Source: an uncultured Acetobacteraceae bacterium (GTDB lineage Bacteria > Pseudomonadota > Alphaproteobacteria > Acetobacterales > Acetobacteraceae). Taken from it: 64,000 bases of DNA. Within the stretch, counting starts at the first letter, position 1. Every line of letters starts with the position of its first letter. Under the pieces are notes generated by a model that saw nothing but the letters and a program-made list of their open reading frames with translations, made no database searches and was not told the origin of the DNA. The position numbers and the translations under genes were made by a program. Where the stretch lies: NCBI GenBank assembly GCA_943912335.1, contig CALTUD010000007.1:1-64000 (forward strand), read 5' to 3'. Positions 35,544 to 44,160 of this stretch are shown here, in pieces.

Positions 35544-36613
35544 ACCCCCTGCGCATCGCGCTGGTCGCACACGCGCGTCACCCGATCCGGCCGCCTTTCG
35601 CGGGCGGGCTGGAAGCGCATAACTGGCAGCTCGCCCGGGCATTGCGCGCGCGCGGCCACGACGTGACCGTGTTCGCGTCCGGCGACAGCGATCCGGCCTT
35701 CTCCCTCGTGCCGATCGTGCCGGTGCATGTGGAGCGGTCGCATCCCGGCCGGGAACATGCCGACGATTCCGGCCTGAAGGCGCATGTGGATGCGGCCTAT
35801 GCCGTCGCGTGCGACCGCATCGGCTCGGGCGGTTTCGATCTCGTGCACAACCACAGCCTGCATCGTTTCCTACCGGTCGCAGCGCGCGAACGCGGCTGGC
35901 GGATGGTGACGTCCCTGCACACGCCGCCTTTGGGCGGGCTGGACTGGTTCATCGGCGAGGCGCTGTCGGCACGCCATCGCGTGTCGGCCGCGTCCGCGCA
36001 TCAGTTGCGGTGCTGGTGGCCGGACCGGGTCTCGTCCTTCGCCTCGGTGGTGCCGAACGGGATCGCGGTCGCGCGCTGGCCCTTCGCGCCGGACGGCGAC
36101 GGAAGCGCCGCCTGGAGCGGACGCATTCTGCCTGACAAGGCGCCGCATCTGGCGATCGACGCCGCCCGTCTGGCCGGCATCCCGCTCCGTCTCGCCGGGC
36201 CGATCGAGGATCGCGCATATTTCGACGCCGAGATCCTGCCGCGCCTCGGGAACGGGGCGACCTATCTCGGCGCCCTGGATGCGGCGTCGCTGGCGACGAT
36301 GCTCGGCCGGGCGAGCGTGTTCGTCTTCACGCCGTGCTGGCCGGAAGCGTTCGGCCTGGCGGCGATCGAGGCGATGTGCTGCGGCCTGCCGGTGGCCGCG
36401 TTCGACAGCGGCGCCGTGCGCGAGGTGGTCGGCACCGAAAGCGGGCGGTTCGCGCCCTGCGGCGATACGCCGGCGCTGGCGGCGGCGATCCGCGCCGCCC
36501 TGCCCCTGTCGCGCCAGGCGGCGCGGCGTCGCGTGGAAACGCGGTTCGGCATGGCGGCAATGCTGGACGGCTACGAGGCGCTGTATCGGGCGGTCATGTC
36601 CGGGCCGCACTGA
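35540..36613 (+). CDS. Glycosyltransferase family 4, apparent CTG start
   Basis: 357 residues if started at the CTG at 35540, which overlaps the stop of the GT2 gene (CTGA). The family N-terminus begins immediately after: LRIALVAHARHPIRPPFAGGLEAHNWQLARAL. No ATG, GTG or TTG lies between 35258 and this point in frame that would give a sensible start, and upstream translation is low-complexity. The donor site is CWPEAFGLAAIEAMCCGLPVAAF with E-x7-E; MLGRASVFVFTP precedes it. The 3' end overlaps the convergent hydrolase by 20 bases. A CTG start coupled to the upstream stop is the simplest reading. Confidence 0.82.
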   Translation: MNPLRIALVAHARHPIRPPFAGGLEAHNWQLARALRARGHDVTVFASGDSDPAFSLVPIVPVHVERSHPGREHADDSGLKAHVDAAYAVACDRIGSGGFDLVHNHSLHRFLPVAARERGWRMVTSLHTPPLGGLDWFIGEALSARHRVSAASAHQLRCWWPDRVSSFASVVPNGIAVARWPFAPDGDGSAAWSGRILPDKAPHLAIDAARLAGIPLRLAGPIEDRAYFDAEILPRLGNGATYLGALDAASLATMLGRASVFVFTPCWPEAFGLAAIEAMCCGLPVAAFDSGAVREVVGTESGRFAPCGDTPALAAAIRAALPLSRQAARRRVETRFGMAAMLDGYEALYRAVMSGPH

Positions 36614-37571
36614 TCGGCGTGCCGCCGAGAAAGGACGCGATCGCCTCGAAGGCCTGTTGCCGTTCGCGTTCCAGCAGCACCATGTGCGTTGCCCGTCCGA
36701 TCTCGACCCTGCGTTTACGATCCGTGCCGGTGAGGGCGGCGAAGAACGCTGTGGTGGAGGCCTCCGTCACGTCCTGATCCCATTCTCCATGCACCAGAAG
36801 CACCGGCGCCCGGATCGACGCGGGATCGTAGAAGGGCCGGCCTCGGCTCCAGTAAGCGCGCTGATCGGCGATGGGACCGTTCACGGCGCGTATGGCGCCG
36901 GGAACGGGACTGTGCGGATCGCTGCCGAGGGTGATGGCGGCCCATTGCCTGAACCAGCCCTTCGGCAGAAGGGCATCGCGATGCTCCGGCGGCGCCGCAC
37001 GCAGCCATCGCACCTCGAACCCCGCTACGTCGACCGGGCGCCACGCCCCGATCGGACCGCCGGGGTCAAGCGGACTCGGCCCGTCGCGCAGCCATTGCGG
37101 TGCCACCAGCACCAGACGGGACACGTGTTCGGGTTCGGCCGCCGCGAACGCGCCGGCCGCCGTGCCGCCCCAGGACATGCCCAGCACGGCGACGCGGTCG
37201 AGCCCGGCGCGCTCACGAACGAAGCGCATGGCGCTTGCCAGATCGCGCATACCGATGGCCGTGCCGCAAAGCGGATCGCCGACCTCTCCGGACCGTTCCA
37301 TCTCCGGCGGCCGGTCCGAGCCGCCATAGCCGCGTACGTCGAGGGCGAACACGTCGATCCCTGCCCCGGCCAGTTGATCCAGCAGCGACACGCCGTCGAT
37401 CGGAACGTCGAACAGGCTTCGGGACGAGAAGGTGGCCCCATGCACCATGACGAGCGTGCGGTCGGCGCCGAATGGTGCCGCGCCGGAGCGCCATCTATGG
37501 TGCAGGCACAGCCGGATGCCGGGCGTATCGCTCGGGATCAGCACCGTTTCGTTCAGGACGGGATCGCTCAT
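36594..37571 (-). CDS. Alpha/beta hydrolase
   Basis: 325 residues, cytoplasmic. LVMVHGATFSSRSLF is the oxyanion region, FALDVRGYGGSDRP the next loop, and GMSWGG holds the nucleophile S133; HGEWDQDV and ATHMVLLE supply the likely acid and histidine. It follows the MBL-fold hydrolase with a 4-base overlap. The pair is divergent from a LysR regulator, suggesting a small catabolic operon acting on an ester or lactone. The substrate is unknown. Confidence 0.85.
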   Translation of the reverse strand: MSDPVLNETVLIPSDTPGIRLCLHHRWRSGAAPFGADRTLVMVHGATFSSRSLFDVPIDGVSLLDQLAGAGIDVFALDVRGYGGSDRPPEMERSGEVGDPLCGTAIGMRDLASAMRFVRERAGLDRVAVLGMSWGGTAAGAFAAAEPEHVSRLVLVAPQWLRDGPSPLDPGGPIGAWRPVDVAGFEVRWLRAAPPEHRDALLPKGWFRQWAAITLGSDPHSPVPGAIRAVNGPIADQRAYWSRGRPFYDPASIRAPVLLVHGEWDQDVTEASTTAFFAALTGTDRKRRVEIGRATHMVLLERERQQAFEAIASFLGGTPISAART

Positions 37572-38473
37572 GCGAAGCTCCAGCGAAAGGCGTCGCCATC
37601 CCGGCTGACGCGGCCGACCGACGTTTCGGCGAAATGGCTCGTGAACAGCAGGGAACCGCTTCGGGCCGCCTCGTTCAGCATCCACTGACGCGACCGGCGC
37701 GCAGCCTCGGGGAATTCGCAATAGGTCGAGTTGAGCCGAGGTGCCGCGATCTGCACCGGATGATGAAACAGGTCGCCGGTGAACCAGGCTTCCTCTCCGT
37801 CCGAGCGGATGTGGATGGAGGCGTGGTCGATGCTGTGGCCGGGTGTCGGGAAGAAGCTGAAGCCCGGAACGATGTCCCCATCGCCGATCGTGATCCGGTC
37901 GGCCAGACCGGCGTCGATGATCGGCTCGATGCTGTCGGAGAGCATCTCCGTGGTCGGTGTGCGCACGCGGCGGCCGAGTTCCGGCGCGATCCGCGACGGA
38001 TCGGGGTCCGCACCGCGTGCGAGCGCGGCCACGTAGTCGGCCTCGCGTGCCGAGAACACGTAGCGGGCATTGGGAAACATGGGCTGCCACGACCCGTCCG
38101 AGATCTGTGTGTTCCAGCCGACGTGATCGACATGCAGATGCGTCAGCAGCACCGCGTCCACCTGCTCCGGCGACACCCCGGCCGCGGCCAGGCGCTCCAG
38201 GAACGGTGTCGACAGCCGGTGCATCATGGGGATGGAGGGGCGGTGCTTGTGGTTGCCGCTTGCGGTGTCGATCAACACGACACGGTCGGGCGTTCGCACC
38301 AGCCAGCTATGGATGCTGCGCTCCAGCCGGGGGTTGTGGCCAAGATGCGGTTCCCAGTCCGGCGGTCCGGCTTCGGCGAAGAACCCGTCCGGTGTCGCGG
38401 GCGGCAAGATCTGTTCGTCGATCCGGGTGATGACGGCCCGTCCCACACGATGGGATCGATTGGTGGTTTCCAT
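37568..38473 (-). CDS. MBL-fold metallo-hydrolase
   Basis: A 301-residue cytoplasmic protein. The zinc-binding motif T-H112-L-H114-V-D116-H117-VG is followed by PGHSIDHASI and FTGDLFHHP, which supply the remaining ligands. It belongs to the lactonase/hydrolase branch of the fold, not to beta-lactamases or nucleases. The next gene, a hydrolase, overlaps its stop. The start ATG at 38473 lies 98 bases from the divergent LysR start, with an inverted repeat between. Confidence 0.85.
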   Translation of the reverse strand: METTNRSHRVGRAVITRIDEQILPPATPDGFFAEAGPPDWEPHLGHNPRLERSIHSWLVRTPDRVVLIDTASGNHKHRPSIPMMHRLSTPFLERLAAAGVSPEQVDAVLLTHLHVDHVGWNTQISDGSWQPMFPNARYVFSAREADYVAALARGADPDPSRIAPELGRRVRTPTTEMLSDSIEPIIDAGLADRITIGDGDIVPGFSFFPTPGHSIDHASIHIRSDGEEAWFTGDLFHHPVQIAAPRLNSTYCEFPEAARRSRQWMLNEAARSGSLLFTSHFAETSVGRVSRDGDAFRWSFA

Positions 38474-38507
38474 GCGCCGTGCTCCTTTCGGCGCTGGTTC
38501 TAATCGG

Positions 38508-38525
38508 CTCTCCCGGGCGGGAGAG
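38508..38525. promoter_or_regulatory. Inverted repeat between LysR and the MBL-hydrolase operon
   Basis: CTCTCCC-GGGC-GGGAGAG at 38508-38525, a perfect 7-bp inverted repeat in the 98-base divergent gap. It does not show the T-N11-A core of typical LysR sites, so it may be an operator or just a hairpin. Confidence 0.35.
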
Positions 38526-38571
38526 AGGCAACGGCGTGGATGGAAGCGATCCACCGCATGGATGGGTTCGG

Positions 38572-39507
38572 ATGAAACATCGCAACGCAGCGAGAGCGAC
38601 GGTCGAGGACACCGATCTTTCCTTGCTTCTGGCGCTGGAAGCCCTGCTCGAGGAACGCAATGTCACTCACGCAGCGGAGCGCCTCGGTCTCAGCCAGCCG
38701 GCCCTGTCGGCCCGCTTGAACCGGCTGCGCGCGCTGTTCGCCGATCCGCTCTTCGTGACGGCGGCCAGCGGGCGCGGCATGGTGCCGACGCCACGCGCAC
38801 TGGCCTTGCAGGACGGCCTGTCCGGCACGCTCGACATGCTGCGGCGCATGTTGCGGGCGCCGCCATCGTTCGATCCGGCCAGCAGCGACCGCGTCTTCGT
38901 GCTGGCGATGCGCGAACAGCCGGCCGCCTCGCTGATACCGGCACTGGCCGCGCTTCTGCTGACGGAAGCGCCCGCCGTGCGCCTATCGGTGGTCGCGCCG
39001 GATTCCGCGACCGGCGCCGGCCTGGAGAACGGCGCCGTCGATCTGCTGGTGGCGCCGCCCGGCGCGGAAGCCGGGCTGATGACGCGCATGCTGGGCCAGA
39101 CCGAGTTCCTGTGCGCGCAGCGAAGCGGCCATCCGCGTGGCGACGGGCCGCTCGATCTGGACGGATACTGCGCGCTCGACCATGTGCTGGTTTCGGGAGA
39201 AGGCGGGTTCTCGGGCGTGGTGGATCGCACCCTGTCGGAGCTGAGGCGTACGCGACGTGTCGCGATCTCCGTGCAGAACTACAGCATCGCGCCGCTGATC
39301 GTCGCGGCGACGGACTGCCTCTGCACCCTGCCCGCCCGTCTGCTGAAACGCTTTCCGGCCAGGATCACCTTGTTCGCGCCGCCTCTGGCCTTGCCTCCCT
39401 CGCTTCTGGCCTGCTTCTGGCACCCCAGTCGCCAGGAGGATGCCGGTCATCGCTGGTTGCGCGAGATGCTCTACCGGGCGGCGGAACGAGCGGACCAGAC
39501 CGTCTAG
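38572..39507 (+). CDS. LysR family transcriptional regulator (NodD/NahR-like)
   Basis: 311 residues. The DNA-binding region is about 14-75 (LLLALEALLEERNVTHAAERLGLSQPALSARLNRLR), of the subgroup with the LALEAL opening typical of NahR/NodD-like regulators. The rest is the effector domain. It is divergent from the MBL-hydrolase operon, which it probably controls. Its ATG at 38572 has no strong ribosome-binding site. A hairpin terminator follows its stop. Confidence 0.9.
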   Translation: MKHRNAARATVEDTDLSLLLALEALLEERNVTHAAERLGLSQPALSARLNRLRALFADPLFVTAASGRGMVPTPRALALQDGLSGTLDMLRRMLRAPPSFDPASSDRVFVLAMREQPAASLIPALAALLLTEAPAVRLSVVAPDSATGAGLENGAVDLLVAPPGAEAGLMTRMLGQTEFLCAQRSGHPRGDGPLDLDGYCALDHVLVSGEGGFSGVVDRTLSELRRTRRVAISVQNYSIAPLIVAATDCLCTLPARLLKRFPARITLFAPPLALPPSLLACFWHPSRQEDAGHRWLREMLYRAAERADQTV

Positions 39508-39566
39508 GATGGAGCCGCATCAATTTGGCGTCGGGAACGGACGCGATACGTGTGCCGTCCTGCAAG

Positions 39567-39598
39567 CCGGCGCGACGCGTTTCAGCGCGTCGTGCCGG
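39567..39598. terminator. Bidirectional hairpin spanning the stop codon of the TPR-GT9 gene
   Basis: 13-base arms CCGGCGCGACGCG (39567-39579) and CGCGTCGTGCCGG (39586-39598) with a single G-T wobble and a 6-base loop. It lies between the convergent LysR and TPR-GT9 genes and includes the last codons and stop (39582-39584) of the latter. A T run is absent. Confidence 0.55.
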
Positions 39599-41333
39599 CG
39601 AGGATTGCCAGCCGCGCGCATAAACGCTCCACCACGCCGGCCCAGTCGCCGGGACGGGTCTGCCGGATGATCTCGAGACCGGGATACCACGGGCTGTCCG
39701 CGCGGCCGGAGAACCAGCGCCAGCAATTGTCGTAGCGATCCAGCAGGATCGCGGCCCGGCCCAGCCCGCCGGCCAGATGCACGACGGAGGTATCAACGCT
39801 CACCACCAGATCCAACGCACAGATCAGGCTCGCCGTGTCGTCCAGGTTGGCGATGAAATCGGTGGGATCGAAGATGCGCAGATCGTCCGGCGGATCGGTG
39901 AGCTCCGCCGCGTAGGGGCCGAGCTGGAGGCTGACCAGCGCCAGACCGGGCACGTCGGCAAGGGGCGCCAGCGCGGCGAGGCCGATGCTGCGACGGCGGT
40001 CGATGGCGTTGGCGGCGAGGTTCTCGGTGCGCGGCGCGCCGCCCCAGACGAGACCGACGCGCAACGGGCCGCCCGGGCGCTTCGGCGGCACGTGCAGCGC
40101 CGCCTGCGCCACGCGCTCCGGATCGGTGCGCAGATACGGCACCGACGCGCCCCAGGCATCGGCCGCCCGCAACGCGAACACGCGCGGCAGGGAGATGAAC
40201 GGGCAGTGGTAATCGCAGTCGAACACGACCTCGTCGGTGACGCGCACGCCAGCGATGCCCTCGACGCGCGCCACCGTCTGCAGCAGCGACATCGGCACCC
40301 AGGCGATCACATGCGCGCCGAGACGCGCCAGCAGCGGCACGTAGCGGAGGAACATCAGCGTATCGCCGATTCCTTCCTCATGGGTCAACAGGATGGTCTT
40401 GCCGCTGAGATCGGCATCGGCGTCCAGGGTCGGCAGCAGGCGGTCGAGCGGCAGCTGAGTATGGCCGGGCAGCCGGAACCGCCATTCGTGTTCCTGCCAG
40501 CCCTGCACCATGCGGCCGGCCTTGAGCAGGGAGATCGAGTGGTTGAGACGGACCTGCGCGTCCTTGGGCTTGCCGTGGATGGAGCGTCTGTAGGCCGACA
40601 GCGCTTCCTCGAACGCGTTCTCCGCCGTGAGCGCGCAGCCGATATTGGCCCAGGCGGCGGCGTTATCAGGATCCAGCGTCACCACGCGCCGGAACAGGGC
40701 GAGCCCGTCCTCCGGCCGGTTCTGCGCCACCCGGATGATGCCCTGCTGGTTCACCGCCGGGACGAAATCCGGCAGCGCCGCCAGACACAGCTCCACCTCC
40801 TCCATCGCCTCGTCGAGACGGTGCAGGTCGGTGAGGAGCTGGCTGAAAGCGAGCCGCAGCCTGGGATTGTCCGGGGTCAGGGCGATGCAGGCGCGGAACA
40901 CGGGTTCCGCCGAGGCGGAGCGGAACTGCTTCTGCAGCAGGGACAGCAGATCGAGGCAGGGATGCATCGCCTGCGGACGCTGGACCGCCACCGCGTTCAG
41001 AAGCGGCGCCGCATCGTCGGCCTGTCCGCACGCGCCGAGGGCCAGGCCGCACAACAGGCTGATTTCGGCATCATCGCGGTCGAGAAACGGCAGCAGCGCG
41101 TCGCGGGCCTCGGCGAAGCGCCCGGCATGCAGCGCGTCGAAACCGGCGCGCATGGCGGACCGGCGCGCTTCCGGGCCGCGCGGCGTCGGGGGAAGAGGCG
41201 TCTGGGTATCGGCGATCGCAAGCGGCGCCGCCGCGGCGGCCGAAAGGGTGGGAGACGGCGCGAGGGCGGCCGCCGGCGTCACGGGACGCGGATGCGCATC
41301 CCGGCCGGGCCGGAAACGGCGGGATTTCTGCAT
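39582..41333 (-). CDS. TPR-repeat protein with GT9/heptosyltransferase-like C-terminal domain
   Basis: 583 residues. An Ala/Pro-rich N-terminus is followed by about six TPR-like repeats at 60-290 (for instance PDNAAAWANIGCALTAENAFEEALSAYRRSIHGKP). The C-terminal half (about 320-560) has GKTILLTHEEGIGDTLMFLRY, VGLVWGGAPRTENLA and DLVVSVDTSVVHLAGGLGRA, which are GT9/heptosyltransferase-type motifs. Such TPR-GT proteins are common in alphaproteobacteria near flagellar or surface-glycan genes. It is 28 bases downstream of a response regulator gene and may share its transcript. Confidence 0.85.
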   Translation of the reverse strand: MQKSRRFRPGRDAHPRPVTPAAALAPSPTLSAAAAAPLAIADTQTPLPPTPRGPEARRSAMRAGFDALHAGRFAEARDALLPFLDRDDAEISLLCGLALGACGQADDAAPLLNAVAVQRPQAMHPCLDLLSLLQKQFRSASAEPVFRACIALTPDNPRLRLAFSQLLTDLHRLDEAMEEVELCLAALPDFVPAVNQQGIIRVAQNRPEDGLALFRRVVTLDPDNAAAWANIGCALTAENAFEEALSAYRRSIHGKPKDAQVRLNHSISLLKAGRMVQGWQEHEWRFRLPGHTQLPLDRLLPTLDADADLSGKTILLTHEEGIGDTLMFLRYVPLLARLGAHVIAWVPMSLLQTVARVEGIAGVRVTDEVVFDCDYHCPFISLPRVFALRAADAWGASVPYLRTDPERVAQAALHVPPKRPGGPLRVGLVWGGAPRTENLAANAIDRRRSIGLAALAPLADVPGLALVSLQLGPYAAELTDPPDDLRIFDPTDFIANLDDTASLICALDLVVSVDTSVVHLAGGLGRAAILLDRYDNCWRWFSGRADSPWYPGLEIIRQTRPGDWAGVVERLCARLAILAGTTR

Positions 41334-41361
41334 GAGGGGCGCTTCTCCGCCGGGTCCCGTG

Positions 41362-41724
41362 TCAGCCGGCGCCGAGCAGCTTACGCACGGCCGCCGAGAT
41401 GGTGGACGGCAGATAGGGTTTGTTCACGTGCAGATCGAGCGGATTGCGTCCCGCATCCGGGTCGGGCCGGCCGCTCATGAAGATCACCGGCAGGCTGGGC
41501 CGCGTTTGCCGCGCCGTGGCGGCGAGCGTGTGCCCGTCCATGCCGCCGGGGAGCTGGATGTCGGTCAGCATGGCGCCGAACTCGCCGGGAGCCGACAGGG
41601 CTGCCAGCGCCTCGTTCGCGTCGCCGGCTTCCACCACCTCGTACCCGTCATCCGCCAGCACCTCGGACAAGGTCATCCGGATCAGGAACTCGTCTTCCAC
41701 GACCAGAAGGCGGGTTGCGGCCAT
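41362..41724 (-). CDS. Single-domain response regulator (CheY-like receiver)
   Basis: 120 residues, receiver domain only. The acidic pair is E10-D11, the phosphoacceptor D55 (LTDIQLPGG), and K104 in HVNKPYLP; the T/S switch is in IFMSGRP. The FxxP-free ending NKPYL is the FATGUY-like/PhyR-related pattern seen in alphaproteobacterial stand-alone receivers. No histidine kinase is adjacent. It precedes the TPR-GT9 gene on the same strand. Confidence 0.9.
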   Translation of the reverse strand: MAATRLLVVEDEFLIRMTLSEVLADDGYEVVEAGDANEALAALSAPGEFGAMLTDIQLPGGMDGHTLAATARQTRPSLPVIFMSGRPDPDAGRNPLDLHVNKPYLPSTISAAVRKLLGAG

Positions 41725-41856
41725 GTCTTCATTCCCGGCTTTAACTTGACCCGCAGGGGGTATTGGGAGCGATAAGGCCCCACCATCGGCGGTCTCGCAA
41801 GCCGGTCCGGCTTTGGCTGGCTTCGGCGCGATCGCCCTCGACCGGAGTGGACCCAG

Positions 41857-42816
41857 ATGACGGACCCATTCGCCCTGATCGCGGGGCGGATCCACGAGAC
41901 CATCGTGCTGCCTCTGCTGTTCCGGTTCGGGCTGATGCAGTGGGAAGACACCGCCTTCATGTGGGCGCTGTTCGCGACCTACGGCGTGCTGCAGGTGGTG
42001 ATCAACTATGCGATCTGCGTTCCGGCCGAGCGTTTCGCGCCGCTGATCAGATGGAAGAGCCGCGACTCCGTGGCGATGGACGTGGTCTACACGCTGATCG
42101 CGCGGGTCGGCATCTTTCCGCTGGTGACGTTCTTCGGCTTCTATTGGGCGCAGACGGCGATCAATGGCTGGCTGACCGATCACGGCTATATTCCGCCGAC
42201 GCTGGAAACGATCTTTCCGGCGCTGATGGGCATGCCGGTGGTGTCGTTCTTCGTTTACGCGGTGATCCTGGATTTCGGCGAATACTGGCGGCACCGCTTC
42301 TCGCACACCTTCGGCTGGTGGTACGGGCTGCACGCACTGCATCACGCCCAGCGGCAGATGACGTTCTGGTCCGACGACCGCAATCACGTCCTGGACGATC
42401 TGATCGGCTATTTCTGGTTCATCGCCATCGGCCTGCTGATCGGCGTGCCGCCGATGCAGTTCCCACTCCTGGTGCTGGCGCTGCGTCTGGTGGAGAGCTT
42501 CTCGCATGCCAACACGCGAATCCGCTTCGGCTGGCTGGGCGAGCGCCTGCTGATCTCGCCGCAATTCCATCGCGCCCATCACGGGCTGAACGCGGCGGGG
42601 CGCAATTCCTGCAACTATGGCGGCGTGTTTCCCTGGTGGGACATGATCCTGCGAACGGCCGATTTCCGTCACGACGTTGTGGAGACCGGCGACAGCCGCG
42701 CGCCGGAAGCACTGGCGACCGGCGGCTGGTTCGCGCAGCAATGGGCGGGCGTCGCCCTGTCCTGGCGCTTGCTGACCCGCAAGCGCCGTCGTCGCCAGAC
42801 GGTGCCGGCGGAATAA
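41857..42816 (+). CDS. Sterol desaturase / fatty acid hydroxylase family membrane protein
   Basis: 319 residues with about four to five membrane helices. The di-iron histidine clusters are HRFSH (about 147-151), HALHH (about 159-163) and HRAHH (about 238-242), the set that defines the fatty acid hydroxylase superfamily. GGAG lies upstream of the ATG. It is flanked by a divergent response regulator and a convergent methyltransferase. The lipid substrate (sterol, hopanoid, fatty acid or carotenoid) is not evident. Confidence 0.9.
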   Translation: MTDPFALIAGRIHETIVLPLLFRFGLMQWEDTAFMWALFATYGVLQVVINYAICVPAERFAPLIRWKSRDSVAMDVVYTLIARVGIFPLVTFFGFYWAQTAINGWLTDHGYIPPTLETIFPALMGMPVVSFFVYAVILDFGEYWRHRFSHTFGWWYGLHALHHAQRQMTFWSDDRNHVLDDLIGYFWFIAIGLLIGVPPMQFPLLVLALRLVESFSHANTRIRFGWLGERLLISPQFHRAHHGLNAAGRNSCNYGGVFPWWDMILRTADFRHDVVETGDSRAPEALATGGWFAQQWAGVALSWRLLTRKRRRRQTVPAE

Positions 42817-42848
42817 CGCGGCTCGTTCCTGCCGGAAACGGGGCTGCG

Positions 42849-43763
42849 CTACGGGCGGCGGGCGACCACGACCTGGCTCTTGGGAAGAACCGTATCGAGC
42901 GCACGCTGCACCTTTGCGCCGTCCTTGGTGTCGAGCAGACGGCGCCAGGTTTCTTCCCAGGCCGCATAGACCGGATGCGGCCGGCCCAGATCGACGTCCA
43001 GGCTCCAGAACATCGACCACTTCACCGCTTCATAGAAACCATACGCATCGCAGCGCAGGATCTCGAACCCCGCATCGCGCACCCAACCTTGCAGATCGTC
43101 GTGTCGGACGATGCGGATATGGTTCGGCTTCTCGAAATAGATCGGTGGGGCGACGATCGTCTGCACCTCCTCCGAACGCGGATCGGGACAGGCGATCAGA
43201 AGCAGGCCGCCCGGACGCGTGATCCGGAACAATTCCGCGCACAAGGCCGGCGGATGGTCGACATGCTCGATCACCTCCATGCAGATCGTCACGGAGGCCG
43301 TGCGGTCTTCGATCGGCAAGGCCTCACCGTTACCGTGAACCGCCTCGACACGGCCCGGCGCGGCGGTCTCGACGCGGAGGCGGGCCTTCTCCAGGCGCTT
43401 CCCATCCAGATCGGACAGGATCACGCGCGCGCCGCGCTGCGCGCAGAACAGTCCCGCGCCGCCATCGCCACAACCGATATCGGCCACCACGTCGTTCTCG
43501 CCGACCGGCACCTGCGGGTAGAGCTCGCCCCGATCCTGGCGGAACCAGCCATGCAGCTGGATCGCCATCGTGCCGAGATCCGGCTGCGGGGGGGCTTGCG
43601 GCTCGGGCGTATGTTCGGGCGGGGCGGCAACGGGCGCGGGCTGCGGCGGTGGCGGCCAGTTCGGGATCGGCAGCGGCTTTCCGGCCAGCTCGTAGGCTGC
43701 GCGGCGTAGCCGGCGCGGGACGCCGCGCGCTACCCGTCCGGCCATCGTCGTGATTTTTCCCAT
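42849..43763 (-). CDS. Class I SAM-dependent methyltransferase
   Basis: 304 residues. A Pro-rich linker at about 32-62 precedes the Rossmann-like domain. Motif I is DIGCGDGG at 95-102, followed by ILSDLD and a post-I region with CMEVIEHVDHPPAL and LFRITRPGGLLLIACP, the Methyltransf_11 pattern. Sugar- or lipid-modifying small-molecule methyltransferases have this layout. It converges with the hydroxylase gene after 32 bases; no operon partner. Confidence 0.88.
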   Translation of the reverse strand: MGKITTMAGRVARGVPRRLRRAAYELAGKPLPIPNWPPPPQPAPVAAPPEHTPEPQAPPQPDLGTMAIQLHGWFRQDRGELYPQVPVGENDVVADIGCGDGGAGLFCAQRGARVILSDLDGKRLEKARLRVETAAPGRVEAVHGNGEALPIEDRTASVTICMEVIEHVDHPPALCAELFRITRPGGLLLIACPDPRSEEVQTIVAPPIYFEKPNHIRIVRHDDLQGWVRDAGFEILRCDAYGFYEAVKWSMFWSLDVDLGRPHPVYAAWEETWRRLLDTKDGAKVQRALDTVLPKSQVVVARRP

Positions 43764-44160
43764 GACGCATCCACCCGTTCCGAAATGGCGCCTTCGCGCT
43801 CATCGGCCCCGCTTTGGCGGGTTACCCTATAGGTCATCCTGCCACGGGCGGCGTGCCTGGCCAAACCGGCAACCTCCTGCCGGCGACCATGGCCGGGTTC
43901 GACGGAGCCGGGTGCAGCCGCGACAAGGATCGCTCGCCGATGCAGGGCGGCGACGTGAACCATGACGCAGGCGGGAGAAGACATGCGACGCCGAGTGTTC
44001 GGCCTATCCGCATGTGGCGGTTCGTTCCGCCCTACTCCGGAGCACCTCGATCGGGAGGGAGCGCTACTGGGCGCAGGCGCAGCGGGTTTTGTCGCGAAAC
44101 GCGGCCGGCTGGCGAACCGCACGGTCCCCCGTCAGGGGGAACCGCGGGTATCGATCGGGA
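43764..44160. other. Gene-free stretch upstream of the methyltransferase
   Basis: This 397-base interval holds the methyltransferase promoter and, near its right end, a hairpin (44122-44144). The open frames inside it are not protein-like. Nothing else was seen. Confidence 0.5.
44122..44144. terminator. Hairpin downstream of the psiF-like gene
   Basis: Arms CGGTCCCCC (44122-44130) and GGGGG-A-ACCG (44135-44144) around a GTCA loop, with one unpaired A. It begins 17 bases past the psiF-like stop on the minus strand. No T run follows, so terminator function is only likely from position. Confidence 0.4.
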
